Positions 17,760 to 30,944 are shown, counted from the first letter of the stretch. The stretch is 64,000 bases of DNA from Acetobacter oryzoeni (GCF_004014775.2 NZ_CP042808.1:1764001-1828000), one strand, 5' to 3'. Numbers and translations: made by a program. The notes: generated by a model not told the origin, from the sequence alone.

Positions 17760-18499
17760 ATACCAGCGCGGCACACAGCAAGCCTGTCCCCTATTCCGCG
17801 GGGCAGGCCAGCTTGTTCACTTCCACGCACCAGATCACGCTTTGCCAATACGGCTGGTAACGCAGCTTTACGGCACTGCGGCTCCAAAACCTCAAAATGA
17901 CATTCTTGCAGAAACGTCTTTCCAACCTGCCTTAACTGTTCCTGCGTGCCGGGAAACAAAAAACGGCCACTGCCCGCAAGCAATGGCCAATGCCGCAACA
18001 TGCTGCCCACCCCATAAGCTGCCCCTCCGGCGGCCAAGCGTTGCAGTGTAACTGTATCCTGCACACCTAACAGTTCTCCGATAGCTTGCTGGAAGGCACC
18101 GGCACCATCACGCATCATCTGCGTCCAGCGCTCTACATCTTGCGTGGGTTCCAGCTCCATTTCCCGGGCAGCAATCATTTTCAGGCACGTTTCGCGCTGC
18201 ACTCGGCCTGATTGTACAAGCGCCATAAGCGCTGGCGCCAGCACGTGCTCTGGCTTGCGTTGCTCCTCCAGCAGCTCTCGCCACCATTGCAGGCGAATAT
18301 ACCCGGCCATTGGCCCTGCTACAGCAGCAGAACGCGCCGGGGCCAAAGCGCGAATCAGCTCGTTATGGAAAGCCAGAAGAACATAAGCGGCATCACGCAC
18401 AGATGAAGGCAAAAACCACAGACACAACGCCCTATCCGGGTCTGCCTGCACAGCTTTTTGCACCTCCATTACAAGAGGATGATGTTCCTGCTGCGCCAT
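17708..18499 (-). CDS. Squalene/phytoene synthase-family protein (NDUFAF6-like)
   Basis: A 263-residue protein of the trans-isoprenyl synthase fold, with FLPSSVRDAAYVLLAFHNELIRA and YIRLQWWRELLEE near the N-terminus, as in the NDUFAF6-like branch whose mitochondrial member assists complex I assembly. The two Asp-rich DxxxD metal motifs of true squalene synthases are not clear, so catalysis is doubtful. I use the ATG at 18499 (GGGAGA upstream); an ATG at 18556 would add 19 residues and cannot be excluded. The gene overlaps the convergent dehydrogenase by 52 bases. It is not part of a hopanoid or carotenoid cluster. Confidence 0.7.
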   Translation of the reverse strand: MAQQEHHPLVMEVQKAVQADPDRALCLWFLPSSVRDAAYVLLAFHNELIRALAPARSAAVAGPMAGYIRLQWWRELLEEQRKPEHVLAPALMALVQSGRVQRETCLKMIAAREMELEPTQDVERWTQMMRDGAGAFQQAIGELLGVQDTVTLQRLAAGGAAYGVGSMLRHWPLLAGSGRFLFPGTQEQLRQVGKTFLQECHFEVLEPQCRKAALPAVLAKRDLVRGSEQAGLPRGIGDRLAVCRAGIQASLATIFSITPIRTE

Positions 18500-18757
18500 A
18501 AACCCCAGTATCTCCCTTACCCCTAACGTAGCTTGATGTGCGGGAAACCTGTGCATGGTTCATGCGTTTGAATGATCCCGCTTTCCTAACGGAAGGCCCT
18601 CATTATACGCCCTACTGGCAAGGCAAGTTTCCGTGAGTATGGCTGCGCAAGGCTCTTGTCATGCGCCTTTCCCTTGACGCATCTGCCCCGCGCCCATAGC
18701 TCTGGAACTCAGGTGTGTTCCCTCACACGCCCCGCCTTTAGAATACGGAGTATTAAA

Positions 18758-19366
18758 ATGGCTTTTGAACTGCCTGCCCTCCCCTTTGCTCCCACCGCAC
18801 TGGCCCCACGTGGCATGTGCCCGGAAACGCTTGAATACCATCATGGCAAGCATCATCTGGCCTACGTCAACACCCTGAACAAGCTGCTGGAAGACAAGCC
18901 CGAATTTCAGGGTAAGTCTTTGGAAGAAATCATTCTGGCAGCTCATGGCAAAGCAGACCTTACGGGCCTGTTCAACAATGCCGGCCAGCATTGGAACCAC
19001 TCCTTCTTCTGGAACTGCCTCTCCCCCAATGGCGGTGTGATGCCAGAAAAGCTGGCTGCAAAAATTGCCAGCGATTTCGGCAGCATTGACACCTTCAAGG
19101 AAGAATTCCGCAAGGCTGCTGTTTCTCAGTTCGGTTCTGGCTGGGCATGGCTGGTTCTGGGTAAGGATGGCAAGCTGGCCATCACCAAAACCCCTAACGG
19201 CACCAACCCGCTGGCCGAAGGCCAGGGCAAGGCCCTGCTGACCGTGGACGTGTGGGAACATTCCTACTACCTGGACTTCCGCAACCGTCGTCCGGACTAC
19301 GTCACCAACTTCCTGGACAAGCTGGCGAATTATGAATTCGCTGAAGCCCAGCTGAACGCGGCATAA
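18758..19366 (+). CDS. sodB: Superoxide dismutase, Fe type
   Basis: A 203-residue Fe/Mn-family superoxide dismutase that converts superoxide to oxygen and hydrogen peroxide. Metal ligands are in the expected places: YHHGKHHLAYVN (first His), NNAGQHWNHSFFW (second His) and DVWEHSYYLDF (Asp and last His). The form AQHWNHSFFW suggests iron. There is no signal peptide, so it is cytoplasmic. The start at 18758 follows an ACGGAG ribosome site. It is followed by a strong terminator and appears monocistronic. Confidence 0.95.
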   Translation: MAFELPALPFAPTALAPRGMCPETLEYHHGKHHLAYVNTLNKLLEDKPEFQGKSLEEIILAAHGKADLTGLFNNAGQHWNHSFFWNCLSPNGGVMPEKLAAKIASDFGSIDTFKEEFRKAAVSQFGSGWAWLVLGKDGKLAITKTPNGTNPLAEGQGKALLTVDVWEHSYYLDFRNRRPDYVTNFLDKLANYEFAEAQLNAA

Positions 19367-19389
19367 GTTTTTCCTTATCGGGAAAACGC

Positions 19390-19423
19390 AAAAGGCAGCA
19401 CCCGTTAAGGTGCTGCCTTTTTT
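19390..19423 (+). terminator. Terminator after sodB
   Basis: GGCAGCACC pairs with GGTGCTGCC around a six-base loop and is followed by a run of T. An A-run on the left could let it work in reverse as well. Confidence 0.92.
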
Positions 19424-19498
19424 ATTGGAAACCCTGCCGTTTCAAGGGTGTTCTGCCTGCACCATCTACCACCCATGCACGAAAACGCATCACACCCC

Positions 19499-19528
19499 CT
19501 TGATTGTCTCTCTCAACATTCCAATCTC
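19499..19528 (+). promoter_or_regulatory. Candidate heat-shock (RpoH-type) promoter of clpB
   Basis: CTTGATTG at 19499-19506 followed by CCAATCTC at 19521-19528 resembles the alphaproteobacterial RpoH pattern CTTG...CYTATNT. The -10 half is imperfect, so this is a candidate only. It fits the expected heat induction of clpB, whose ATG is about 95 bases further on. Confidence 0.35.
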
Positions 19529-19622
19529 AATTTGTGAAGAATGAGACCACGCTGACATTGCCTGCATGGGATGCCAGCAGGGCCTTCAGTCGCCTGATGT
19601 AAAAGGGACAAGAGGGATTATA

Positions 19623-22238
<2,616 letters not shown>

Positions 22239-22265
22239 TTTCTGTCTTGGCAGAGTGTGTTACAC

Positions 22266-22298
22266 AAAACGGGAAGGCCCAGTGCCTTCCCGTTTTTT
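22266..22298 (+). terminator. Terminator after clpB
   Basis: AAAACGGGAAGG pairs with CCTTCCCGTTTT around a short loop and runs into a T stretch. Confidence 0.92.
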
Positions 22299-22327
22299 AT
22301 GAAAGCTGGTTATAGAAGGACTATAAA

Positions 22328-22960
22328 ATGTCGGAACCTGTTTGGCTGGTATGGGCCAGAGAAATTCAGGCCATTGCCCAGACAGGGCTTACCTACGTGC
22401 AAGACCCGTTCGATAAAGAACGCTATGAAATGCTGCGTAATCTGGCCGCGCAGATGATGGCCGAAGGCAGCAATGTTGATGTGCAGAAAATAGAAAACCT
22501 GTTTGGCCAGCAATCCGGTTACGCCACACCCAAACTGGAAGTGCGTGTTGGTGTTTTTGATGCGCAGAACCGCCTGCTGATGGTGCGCGAAGTGCTGGAC
22601 AGCAACCGCTGGACCGTACCCGGCGGCTGGACTGATGTGAACCTGACAGCATCTGAATGTGCAGCCAAAGAAGTGTGGGAAGAAACCGGCTATATAGTGC
22701 AGATTACCAAATTGGCCATGGCGCTGGATCGGGCCCGCCAAGGGCATATGCCGCCAGAACCTTTTTCTGTAACCAAGCTCTTTTTTCTGGGTGAAATAAC
22801 GGGCGGCTCGCCAACCACAAGTATTGAAACAAGCGAGGTCGGCTTTTTTGCGCAGGACAATATCCCGCAGGATATTTCAACCGGGCGGATTACACCGCAC
22901 GAAATAACCCGGCTTTTTGCACATCACGCAAATCCGGAACTGCCTACAGATTTTGACTGA
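22328..22960 (+). CDS. Nudix hydrolase with N-terminal accessory domain
   Basis: A 210-residue protein. Residues 1-65 match the helical N-terminal domain of the YjhB-type hydrolases of nucleoside diphosphates linked to another moiety. Residues about 70-200 form the Nudix fold. The Nudix box reads GGWTDVNLTASECAAKEVWEETGY (here split: GGWTDVN, then LTASECAAKEV, then WEETGY). The first box Glu is Leu and the Arg is Lys, while the metal-binding EVWEE is kept, so it probably still binds Mg2+. Substrate unknown. It sits between the clpB terminator and a shared hairpin with hflX. Confidence 0.85.
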   Translation: MSEPVWLVWAREIQAIAQTGLTYVQDPFDKERYEMLRNLAAQMMAEGSNVDVQKIENLFGQQSGYATPKLEVRVGVFDAQNRLLMVREVLDSNRWTVPGGWTDVNLTASECAAKEVWEETGYIVQITKLAMALDRARQGHMPPEPFSVTKLFFLGEITGGSPTTSIETSEVGFFAQDNIPQDISTGRITPHEITRLFAHHANPELPTDFD

Positions 22961-22968
22961 ATAAAAAA

Positions 22969-23022
22969 TCTGACATCAGGATAGATATTTTCAAAACCCT
23001 GATGTCAGAACTTTTCTTTTTT
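22969..23022. terminator. Bidirectional terminator between Nudix gene and hflX
   Basis: A perfect 12-bp stem, TCTGACATCAGG (22969-22980) with CCTGATGTCAGA (22998-23009), is flanked by A6 on the left and a T-rich run on the right. It separates two convergent genes. Confidence 0.9.
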
Positions 23023-24367
23023 AAGCAATCATCGGTTGGATGTGGGAAAACTGGCGCTCAAACCGCGCACGATCTTCTGTTGAAAGACGAACAGTAATGT
23101 CTGTCTGTTCATCCTTGTCTTCCCGCGCAACCACTTCACCGTGCTGGTAAAGCCAGGCCGAGGCTGCTCCGTCTGCCAATGGTAAACGGTAACGCACCGT
23201 TTCCATGCCTTCTGTAATACGCGCATCAATACGCGCCAAAAGCGTTTCCAGCCCATCCCCCGTAATGGCGGAAATGGCAATGGTATCTTCTGTTTGCGGA
23301 ATGGCTTCTGGGCCGCCCAGCAGATCAACCTTGTTCAGCACTTCAATCATGCGTTCCGGCCAATCCTGCTCCAGCATGTCATCCTTTGCCATGCCTTCCA
23401 GCACGCCAAGCACATCTTTTTTCTGGGATGCGCTATCTGGATGCGCCACATCGCGCACATGCAGGATAATGTCTGCCTCTGCCACTTCTTCCAACGTGGC
23501 ACGGAAGGCCGCAATCAGCTCCGTTGGCAGATCACTGATAAATCCTACCGTGTCAGACAGAATAACTCTGCGGCCAGAGGGCAGATCAATCGCGCGCATG
23601 GTTGGATCCAGCGTCGCAAAAAGCTGATCCTGCGCATATACGGTGGCACCGGTCAGTGCATTGAACAGTGTGGATTTACCGGCGTTGGTATAGCCCACCA
23701 AAGCCACCACCGGAAAAGGTACGCGTTTACGCGCCTGCCGGTGCAAGCCACGTGTACGCCGCACCTGCTCCAGATCTTTTTTAAGCCGCACGATACGATC
23801 ACCGATCATACGCCGGTCAGCTTCAATCTGGGTTTCACCGGGGCCGCCAAGAAAGCCAAAGCCACCGCGCTGGCGTTCAAGATGGGTCCACAACCGCACA
23901 AGGCGGGAACGCTGATATTCCAGATGCGCAAGTTCAACCTGCAAGGTGCCTTCCTTTGTGGCGGCACGGGCACCAAAAATATCCAGAATAAGGCCGGTAC
24001 GATCTATAACCTTACAACCGCATTCTGTTTCCAGATTACGCTGCTGTGCGGGGCTTAGCTTTGCATCCACCACCACCACATCAACCTGATCTGCCTTAAC
24101 GGCAATACGCAAGGAATCTACCTGCCCCTTGCCTAACAGGGTGGCGGAACGCCTGCTGCGCAGAAGTAATACATCCTTGCGCACAATAACCAGCCCGATT
24201 GAGGCTGTAAGCCCCACGGCTTCTTCCAACCGTGCTTCTGCGGCCCGCACATCCTGCCCGTGGGCAGAACGCTCCCACGGCAGAATAACTGCCGCGCGGG
24301 TTGCTACTTTCTTTTTCTTTTCAGAGAAACTCGTCGCCAAGAGAAAGGTCCCTGTCTGCCTGCGCAT
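23021..24367 (-). CDS. hflX: GTPase HflX
   Basis: A 448-residue ribosome-associated GTPase that splits stalled or heat-damaged ribosomes. The N-terminal HflX domain contains the glycine-rich [15 protein letters not shown] (about residues 167-181). The G domain begins with [14 protein letters not shown] and has DTVGFI and NKVD. The predicted start lies inside the 3' end of hfq (47-base overlap); no better start is present downstream before the conserved region, so overlap is real or a non-ATG start (TTG, residue 10) is used. It is the last gene of the ntr-hfq-hflX operon. Confidence 0.95.
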   Translation of the reverse strand: MRRQTGTFLLATSFSEKKKKVATRAAVILPWERSAHGQDVRAAEARLEEAVGLTASIGLVIVRKDVLLLRSRRSATLLGKGQVDSLRIAVKADQVDVVVVDAKLSPAQQRNLETECGCKVIDRTGLILDIFGARAATKEGTLQVELAHLEYQRSRLVRLWTHLERQRGGFGFLGGPGETQIEADRRMIGDRIVRLKKDLEQVRRTRGLHRQARKRVPFPVVALVGYTNAGKSTLFNALTGATVYAQDQLFATLDPTMRAIDLPSGRRVILSDTVGFISDLPTELIAAFRATLEEVAEADIILHVRDVAHPDSASQKKDVLGVLEGMAKDDMLEQDWPERMIEVLNKVDLLGGPEAIPQTEDTIAISAITGDGLETLLARIDARITEGMETVRYRLPLADGAASAWLYQHGEVVAREDKDEQTDITVRLSTEDRARFERQFSHIQPMIA

Positions 24368-24605
24368 CGGCAGTGTTGGAATCGGAAATATTGACAGGAA
24401 TGCTGGGCATTACCGTGCTGATGGCATGCTTGTAGATAAGCTGGGTTTGTTCATCACGCCGTAAAAGAACAACCTCATCATCAAACCATGTAATAAACCC
24501 CTGTAACTTAACGCCGTTCACCAAAAACACAGTAACAGCCGCGCGTGAGCGCCGGATCTGGTTCAGGAACGCATCCTGCACGTTATATGCACTCTCTTTT
24601 TCCAC
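24321..24605 (-). CDS. hfq: RNA chaperone Hfq
   Basis: A 94-residue Sm-like protein that pairs small RNAs with mRNAs. The Sm1 region [19 protein letters not shown] and Sm2 region YKHAISTV are intact, followed by a short acidic tail (about residues 72-94). The tail is much shorter than in E. coli. hfq lies directly after ntrX, as in most alphaproteobacteria, and its 3' end overlaps the hflX start. Confidence 0.97.
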   Translation of the reverse strand: MEKESAYNVQDAFLNQIRRSRAAVTVFLVNGVKLQGFITWFDDEVVLLRRDEQTQLIYKHAISTVMPSIPVNISDSNTADAQADRDLSLGDEFL

Positions 24606-24681
24606 AGTGGAGGCCCTATTCCGTTCTCATTATTATATTTTAGCCGGACTGCCTGCCTAAAGCCTGCAACCTTGAAACATG

Positions 24682-26073
24682 TCAGCCCGCGCCTCGTTCC
24701 TCAGATGTTACACCAAGCTGCTTAAGTTTGCGATGCAAAGCGCTGCGCTCCATACCCACAAACAGCGCCGTGCGGCTGATATTTCCACCAAAACGCAAAA
24801 GCTGGGCTTGCAGATACTGGGTTTCAAACAGATCGCGGGCTTCTCGCAAAGGCAAGGCCATAACATCTGTTGAAGCATCAAACTTCAGCAACGCGGGCGC
24901 ACTTTCGCCCACAGTAGAGGGCAGCATATCTGCCCGAATGGGTTCCTGGCTGCTACCGGGCTGCATAATCAGCACGCGTTCCATCAGGTTGCGCAGTTCA
25001 CGCACATTGCCCGGCCAATCATAGGCCTGAAGGGCTGCAACAGCATCGGGCGAGAGTTCACGCGTGGGCAAGCCAGCCATTTCTGCAGCCCGGCGTAAAA
25101 ACATTGCCGCAAGACCGGGAATATCATCCCGCCTTTCCCGCAGCGCAGGCATACGCAGCGGCACAACAGCCAGCCTGTAATACAGATCTTCCCGGAAACG
25201 CCCGGCCATAATTTCGGCTTGCAGATCACGGTTGGTGGTTGCCAATACGCGCACATCCACTTTAACGCGGGCATCACCACCCAGACGTTCAAATGTCTGA
25301 TCCTGCAAGGCTCTTACAATCTTGCCCTGCGTTTCCAGCGGCATGTCTGCCACTTCATCCAGCAACAGCGTGCCACCATGCGCACGCTCCAGCACCCCGG
25401 TGCGGCGCCCCACACCTTCCGTGCCACCTTCAAGCCCGAACAGTTCTTCCTCAAACCGTCCCGGTGCAAGAGTGGCGCAGTTAAGCGCTACAAAAGGGCC
25501 ATCCTCCCGCTTGGAGCGGGCATGAATCATACGGGCGGCCACTTCCTTGCCAGACCCCGGCCCTCCGCTAATCAACACGCGGGAACCTGTGGGCGCCACT
25601 TTTTCTATCTGGTTTCTCACAGCGGCAATCTGGGCGCTGTTTCCATACAGCTCCGTATCCTGCCCGGCCTTTATGCGCAGCTCTTCGTTCTCACGCGCCA
25701 GCCGCGAGGCCTCCAGCGCACGCCGCACAATAACCAGCAGACGGTCTGCCTGAAATGGCTTTTCTATAAAATCGTAAGCACCATGCTGGAGCGCTGCCAC
25801 GGCTGTTTCAATTGTGCCATGGCCAGAAATCATGACAACCGGAACCGAGGGTTCCTCGGCCTTCATGGCTTGCAGGATAGCCAAGCCATCCATATCCGAA
25901 CCCTGTAGCCAGACATCCAGAATAACCAGTGATGGCCTACGCGCCCTAAAAGCAGCCAATGCCGTATCAGCACTGGCAGCTACGCGCGTATCATAACCTT
26001 CGTCACTCAGAATGCCTTCAATCAGCATTCTGATATCGGGTTCATCATCAACAATCAGGATTTCATGCGCCAT
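24682..26073 (-). CDS. ntrX: NtrX response regulator (bEBP-type, no GAFTGA)
   Basis: A 463-residue response regulator paired with NtrY. The receiver domain (1-120) has the DDE acidic patch and phosphoacceptor Asp in ILDVWLQ. The AAA+ domain has Walker A SGGPGSGKEVAA and the DEVADMP region, but the loop that carries GAFTGA in sigma-54 activators is replaced by ELFGLEGGTEGVGRRTGVLE. The Fis-type helix-turn-helix ends the protein (SRTALFVGMERSALHRKLKQ). NtrX proteins of alphaproteobacteria commonly lack GAFTGA, so it probably acts as a DNA-binding regulator without direct sigma-54 contact. Its start overlaps the ntrY stop by 11 bases. Confidence 0.93.
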   Translation of the reverse strand: MAHEILIVDDEPDIRMLIEGILSDEGYDTRVAASADTALAAFRARRPSLVILDVWLQGSDMDGLAILQAMKAEEPSVPVVMISGHGTIETAVAALQHGAYDFIEKPFQADRLLVIVRRALEASRLARENEELRIKAGQDTELYGNSAQIAAVRNQIEKVAPTGSRVLISGGPGSGKEVAARMIHARSKREDGPFVALNCATLAPGRFEEELFGLEGGTEGVGRRTGVLERAHGGTLLLDEVADMPLETQGKIVRALQDQTFERLGGDARVKVDVRVLATTNRDLQAEIMAGRFREDLYYRLAVVPLRMPALRERRDDIPGLAAMFLRRAAEMAGLPTRELSPDAVAALQAYDWPGNVRELRNLMERVLIMQPGSSQEPIRADMLPSTVGESAPALLKFDASTDVMALPLREARDLFETQYLQAQLLRFGGNISRTALFVGMERSALHRKLKQLGVTSEERGAG

Positions 26074-28327
26074 GGTTGTCTTTCACCGACAAAATCAGAG
26101 TAGCCACAGTTCCTCTTTCTCCCGCTTTGTCTTCCAGACGCACTGTTCCACCATGATCTTCCATGATCTTTTTCACAATAGCCAAACCTAAACCAGTACC
26201 CTTGGCTTTGTGCGTCACATAAGGTTCCGTCAGACGATTTCTGTCATCCGATGGAAGCCCAACTCCGTTATCTGCCACTTCTATGGCGATATCTTCTGCC
26301 CCTTCTATAATCCGAACCGATACTTCACCCTTGCTCGCAGGTGCCTGATCTGTAGCTTCGCCCTGTCTGGCCGTCATGGCAATGGCATCCGCCGCATTCT
26401 GCAAAAGATTAATAAGTGCCTGACTTATCAGCCTTCTATCACATCGTGCTTTGGGGCCTCTGTCTGGAATATCCAGATGATAGGCAATTTCGGGGTGTGC
26501 GTTTCTTTGCAGAACCAGCACCTCACGCACAATACGCGAAATATCCTCATCTTTCATGACAGGCTGCGGCATACGTGCAAAGGCCGAAAACTCATCCACC
26601 ATACGCCCGATATCCCCCACCTGCCGCACGATTGTATCTGCACATTGCGAAAATGTATCGGGATCGGAAGTAATTTCTTTTAGAAAACGCCGCTTTAGCC
26701 GTTCTGCAGCAAGCTGGATGGGCGTGAGCGGATTCTTGATTTCATGCGCGATACGCCGCGCCACATCGGCCCATGCGGCTTTACGTTGCGCCTGTTGCAG
26801 GGCCGTAATGTCATCAAATGTCATCACATACCCTTCAGTAATCGTACCGCGCAGTTCTGCCCCCAAACGCACCAGCAAGGTGCGCTGGCTGGCCTGCTGG
26901 CCTATCTGGATCTCGCGCGTAAGCACGGCATCTGGCGTTGCGCGCGCTTCTTGCAAAAACTCGGCAAACTCTGGCACACGTTGGGCCAAAGGTTCACCAA
27001 TGGCATCCATCAGATCGGTTTGCAGCAAAACACAGGCGGCGCGGTTAGGCAGTTCGATATTCTGCTTCACATCCAGCCCGATCACACCGGCTGAAACGCC
27101 AGAAAGCACGGCCTCCGTAAACCGTCGACGCTCATTGATCTGGCCATATGCAGCCATCAATTCCGAACGCTGGCTGGCCAGTTCTTCTGTCATGCGGTTA
27201 AAGGCGCGGGAAAGGCTGGCGACTTCATCATCCCTGTCATTTTCAGGCACATGAACACCCAAATCCCCCTCACTCACCCGGCGTGCAGCTACGCTCAGCA
27301 AACCCAGCGGGCGGGCAATCTGGTTTGCCAATGCCAGCCCGATCAAGGCTGCGGCCGCAAGCACCAGCAACGCCACCAACGCAAAGATCATGACAAATGT
27401 CAGCTGGATCTTGGCGCGGTTGTTGCTCAGCCGCTTGTAATCCGACACCACCTTTTCCGTACGGTGCATGTGCTCCAGAATGGTTGGATCAACCAGCCGG
27501 GTAATCACCAGCATAAGCGCTGGCGTTTGGGAAAGTTCCACTACAGCGCGCACTGTGCGTTCATCTGGAGAATCCAGAATGGCCACATCGTTTGAGCGCG
27601 CCATAACCGTGGCTGCGGGTGGAGGCAGTTCCTGCAAATATCCGGTGCGGCTCATCAACCCGCCAGCCGCCACAACTTTGTTGGTGATGGGGTCATACAC
27701 CAAGGCTTCTGTCAGCCCGCGCATGGTGGCCTGACTGTCCAGCATTTGCGCCAAGGCGTCGTGATCCTGAAACAGATCCATACCGCTGGCAGCCAGTTCG
27801 TTCTGGGCGCTCATGATGTAATTGGCCATCGAGAACGCATCTGTGCGGATATTGGCGTTATGCTCCACCAGATAACCGCGAGAAGCCTGTAAGGCCTCGT
27901 TCAGGGCTGTATTAACCCGGTCTGAAAACCAGATCTGAATTCCGTAATGGAAAAATAGCGTTGCAAACGCACCCACAACCAGTGTGGGGGCCACAGCCAC
28001 AATACCAAACAGCGTAACCAGCCGCACATGCAGCCGCGCCCCTGCCAACCCTTTCCGATGCTCACGCACCATAGGGCCAATACGGATAGCCAAGGCCACC
28101 ACAAGCAGGGCCAGCACCATACCGTTTAAAAACAGCAATAAAGGCTCAATCAGGGAATAATGCCCGAAGGACATCCCGCCCGAAAGCACCACAAATGTGG
28201 CAAACCCCAAACACAAAGCCAATGCGGCAAGTGTAATGGCAACGGTTTTACGTTCCAGAGAACGCAAAAGCCAATGCAGGCGTGTGCGAGAAAGAAGGTG
28301 CCTGAGGGAGAACAGAAACTGCTTCAT
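26063..28327 (-). CDS. ntrY: NtrY sensor histidine kinase
   Basis: A 754-residue membrane kinase. It has a cluster of transmembrane helices in the first 130 residues, a periplasmic or extracytoplasmic segment, another helix at about 310-335, a HAMP domain (about 335-390), a PAS domain (about 400-500), a HisKA domain with the phosphoacceptor RIAHEIKNPLTPIQLAAERL, and an HATPase domain with NLLQNAADAI, DNGVGLP and GTGLGLAIVKKI. NtrY phosphorylates NtrX, controlling nitrogen use and, in several alphaproteobacteria, envelope and redox functions. It lies nine bases behind ntrC. Confidence 0.95.
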   Translation of the reverse strand: MKQFLFSLRHLLSRTRLHWLLRSLERKTVAITLAALALCLGFATFVVLSGGMSFGHYSLIEPLLLFLNGMVLALLVVALAIRIGPMVREHRKGLAGARLHVRLVTLFGIVAVAPTLVVGAFATLFFHYGIQIWFSDRVNTALNEALQASRGYLVEHNANIRTDAFSMANYIMSAQNELAASGMDLFQDHDALAQMLDSQATMRGLTEALVYDPITNKVVAAGGLMSRTGYLQELPPPAATVMARSNDVAILDSPDERTVRAVVELSQTPALMLVITRLVDPTILEHMHRTEKVVSDYKRLSNNRAKIQLTFVMIFALVALLVLAAAALIGLALANQIARPLGLLSVAARRVSEGDLGVHVPENDRDDEVASLSRAFNRMTEELASQRSELMAAYGQINERRRFTEAVLSGVSAGVIGLDVKQNIELPNRAACVLLQTDLMDAIGEPLAQRVPEFAEFLQEARATPDAVLTREIQIGQQASQRTLLVRLGAELRGTITEGYVMTFDDITALQQAQRKAAWADVARRIAHEIKNPLTPIQLAAERLKRRFLKEITSDPDTFSQCADTIVRQVGDIGRMVDEFSAFARMPQPVMKDEDISRIVREVLVLQRNAHPEIAYHLDIPDRGPKARCDRRLISQALINLLQNAADAIAMTARQGEATDQAPASKGEVSVRIIEGAEDIAIEVADNGVGLPSDDRNRLTEPYVTHKAKGTGLGLAIVKKIMEDHGGTVRLEDKAGERGTVATLILSVKDNHGA

Positions 28328-28336
28328 GCCTGAACG

Positions 28337-29779
28337 TCAGACTACGCCACGAACGACAGGAATCTCAAGGTCTCGAATTTTTTTACGCAATGTATTTCGG
28401 TTTAGCCCCAGCATGGCTGCCGCCTTGATTTGGTTGCCGCGTGTTTCGGCCAATGTCATCTGGATAAGCGGCCGTTCAACTTCTGCAATAATCCGGGCGT
28501 GCAGATCATGCAGCGGCACGCCATCCCGCCCCGCTTCCAGATAACGTGCGATATGGCGAGAAACAGATTCAGACAAAGGCTCCGCTGCCATCACGCTATT
28601 GGGAATCGGATCATGCGCCAAAGGCTCGGCCAGTTCCGCATCAATCACGTCACCTGTAATGGTTTCCTGAGAATACAGGGCCACAATACGGCGGATGAGA
28701 TTTTCCAGTTCGCGCACATTGCCCGGCCAGCGCCAAGCCTGAAGCCGTGTAATGGCACTTTCGTCCAGTATTCTGTACGTTCCTCCTTCATCTCGACACT
28801 GGGAAAGAAAATGCCGCGCCAGCAGCGGAATATCTTCCAGTCTTTCCCGCAAGGGTGGCAAACGCAAGGGCACCACATTCAGGCGGTAATAGAGATCTTC
28901 ACGGAAAGTACCGGCCTGAATGGCCTGCCGTAAATCTCTGTGCGTGGCGGCTATAATACGCACATCTGCACGCAAGGGCGTGGTACCCCCTACCGTGGTA
29001 AACTCACCTTCCTGCAAGACACGCAGCAAACGGGTTTGCGCTTCCTGCGGCATGTCTCCAATTTCATCTAAAAACAGTGTGCCGCCTGTGGCCTGTTCAA
29101 ATCGCCCGGGCATACGGCCTTGCGTACCCCCACGCTCATATCCAAACAGTTCACTTTCAATCTGTTTGCGCGGGATAGCCGCCATATTAACGGCCACAAA
29201 AGGCCCGCTCCGGCGCCGACCGTATTCATGCAGCGCATGGGCGACCAGCTCCTTACCCGTACCGCTTTCCCCCGAAATCATGACCGTGAGGTCAGACGTA
29301 GTCAGGCGGGCAATGCTGCGATAGATCCCCTGCATGACAACAGACTGCCCGATTAAAGGCAGGCGTTCTTCTGGTGGTTGATCTGCTACAGGTTTTTCGG
29401 CTTCCTGCACTGGTGTTGTGAGCGCCCTTGCCACAACCGCCAGCAGTTCCTTCAAATCAAACGGTTTGGCCAGATATTCAAACGCACCCCGCTGCGTGGC
29501 TTTTACGGCTGTTGTCAGGGTTGATTGTGCGCTCATGACAATCACGCGCAGATCGGGCCGAAATTGGCGAATACGCGTTACCAGATCCAGCCCGCTGCCA
29601 TCTGGCATGATCACATCTGTAATTACCAGATCGCCCTCACCTTCTTGCACCCATTGCCAGAGCGTGTTGACGGAAGGCGTGGTTTGCACCTGATAGCCAG
29701 CCCGACCCAATGCCTGCCCCAGCACAGTACGAATAGAACGGTCATCATCAGCAACAAGAATAGTGGGCAGCGGTGTCAT
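28337..29779 (-). CDS. ntrC: NtrC nitrogen regulator lacking the GAFTGA loop
   Basis: A 480-residue response regulator partnered with NtrB. The receiver domain has LVADDD and [16 protein letters not shown]. The AAA+ domain has [29 protein letters not shown] and [17 protein letters not shown] Fis helix-turn-helix ends it ([20 protein letters not shown]). In the L1 loop the usual HEKGAFTGA is shortened to [16 protein letters not shown], so the sigma-54 contact residues are missing. Rhodobacter capsulatus NtrC likewise lacks GAFTGA and activates the housekeeping RNA polymerase, so the same may hold here (inference). Followed by ntrY. Confidence 0.94.
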   Translation of the reverse strand: MTPLPTILVADDDRSIRTVLGQALGRAGYQVQTTPSVNTLWQWVQEGEGDLVITDVIMPDGSGLDLVTRIRQFRPDLRVIVMSAQSTLTTAVKATQRGAFEYLAKPFDLKELLAVVARALTTPVQEAEKPVADQPPEERLPLIGQSVVMQGIYRSIARLTTSDLTVMISGESGTGKELVAHALHEYGRRRSGPFVAVNMAAIPRKQIESELFGYERGGTQGRMPGRFEQATGGTLFLDEIGDMPQEAQTRLLRVLQEGEFTTVGGTTPLRADVRIIAATHRDLRQAIQAGTFREDLYYRLNVVPLRLPPLRERLEDIPLLARHFLSQCRDEGGTYRILDESAITRLQAWRWPGNVRELENLIRRIVALYSQETITGDVIDAELAEPLAHDPIPNSVMAAEPLSESVSRHIARYLEAGRDGVPLHDLHARIIAEVERPLIQMTLAETRGNQIKAAAMLGLNRNTLRKKIRDLEIPVVRGVV

Positions 29780-29834
29780 GACGTCTCAAACCAGATAAAA
29801 GCTGAAAAACAGAACTATTGAGCAAAGGGGCGTA

Positions 29835-30944
29835 TCACCCCGAATGGCTCATATGATCGACAATCGGCAGAAATAAGCTGATTTCCGTGCAGCCGGGGCG
29901 GCTTTCCACTTCGATAACGCCGCCGTGGTCATCCATCACCTTACCAACCAAGGCCAGCCCCAGCCCGCTCCCGTTTATCTTTGTAGAGACAAACGGTTCG
30001 AACAAATGCGGGCGTACTGTTTCGGAAATACCCGGCCCTGTATCCCGCACAGTAACCACCAACGGAAGATGCCGCCATTGCGCCGTACCGGGCACAGCCA
30101 CCCGAATACCGGGGCGATAGCTGGTAAGCAACGTAATCTCCCCTTCTTTATCCGTATTGCGTATGGCCTCGGCCGCGTTTTTTACCAAGTTGAGCAACAC
30201 CTGCACCAACCTGTCCCTATCCCCCCACACATGAGGCAAAGAGGGATCATAACGCTCGACTATCTTGATGCCCTTGGCAAACCCATTGCTGGCCAGCAGG
30301 CGCACATGCTCCAGTATTCTATGAATATTGAGCGCCCGGAAATCGAGTTGCGCTTCACCAAACATGCCCATGCGGTCAACCAGTGCGTCAATCCGGTCAA
30401 CTTCATCACAAATCAGGGTGGCCAGATCACGGTCTGCTTCCGTCACGGCCTGTTCGAGCAACTGTGCGGCCCCTTTAATGCCAGACAAGGGGTTACGCAC
30501 CTCATGCGCCAACATGGCGGCCAGCCCGGAAACACTGCGTGCCGCAGAACGGTATGCAAGCTGCTGGTCCAACATTCGGGCTGCGGCGGGCTCATGAAAT
30601 GTCAGCAAAATGATGTCTGGATAATCCGGCACATCGGCAGCCTGAACACTCACACCCTCATGATGAAAGCGCGGGGAACTGAACAGCAGTTCATGCTCTG
30701 TCACACTCCCGCCACGGGTGCGCACATGTTCAAGCAGCAGATAAACCGGATGATCCTGAGCAACCACTTCTACCAAGCCGCCATGCCGCAACTGATGGCG
30801 AGACATGCCAAAAAACTCTTCCGCCGCCATATTGGCCGCAAGAATTGTATTTTGTGGCCCTATTTCCAAAACCGGAACGGGCAGACTGTCCAGAACAAGC
30901 GCCGCATCGGGCTGAGCAACCCCATGCGCTGCTTTTTGCTTCAC
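29835..30944 (-). CDS. ntrB: NtrB nitrogen sensor kinase/phosphatase
   Basis: A 369-residue soluble histidine kinase. A PAS domain occupies about residues 10-110. The HisKA domain contains [20 protein letters not shown] (phospho-His), and the HATPase domain has [17 protein letters not shown] and [18 protein letters not shown]. It phosphorylates or dephosphorylates NtrC under control of PII; glnB is present in the window at 48856. The start overlaps the dusB stop by four bases (ATGA), which couples the two. Confidence 0.95.
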   Translation of the reverse strand: MKQKAAHGVAQPDAALVLDSLPVPVLEIGPQNTILAANMAAEEFFGMSRHQLRHGGLVEVVAQDHPVYLLLEHVRTRGGSVTEHELLFSSPRFHHEGVSVQAADVPDYPDIILLTFHEPAAARMLDQQLAYRSAARSVSGLAAMLAHEVRNPLSGIKGAAQLLEQAVTEADRDLATLICDEVDRIDALVDRMGMFGEAQLDFRALNIHRILEHVRLLASNGFAKGIKIVERYDPSLPHVWGDRDRLVQVLLNLVKNAAEAIRNTDKEGEITLLTSYRPGIRVAVPGTAQWRHLPLVVTVRDTGPGISETVRPHLFEPFVSTKINGSGLGLALVGKVMDDHGGVIEVESRPGCTEISLFLPIVDHMSHSG

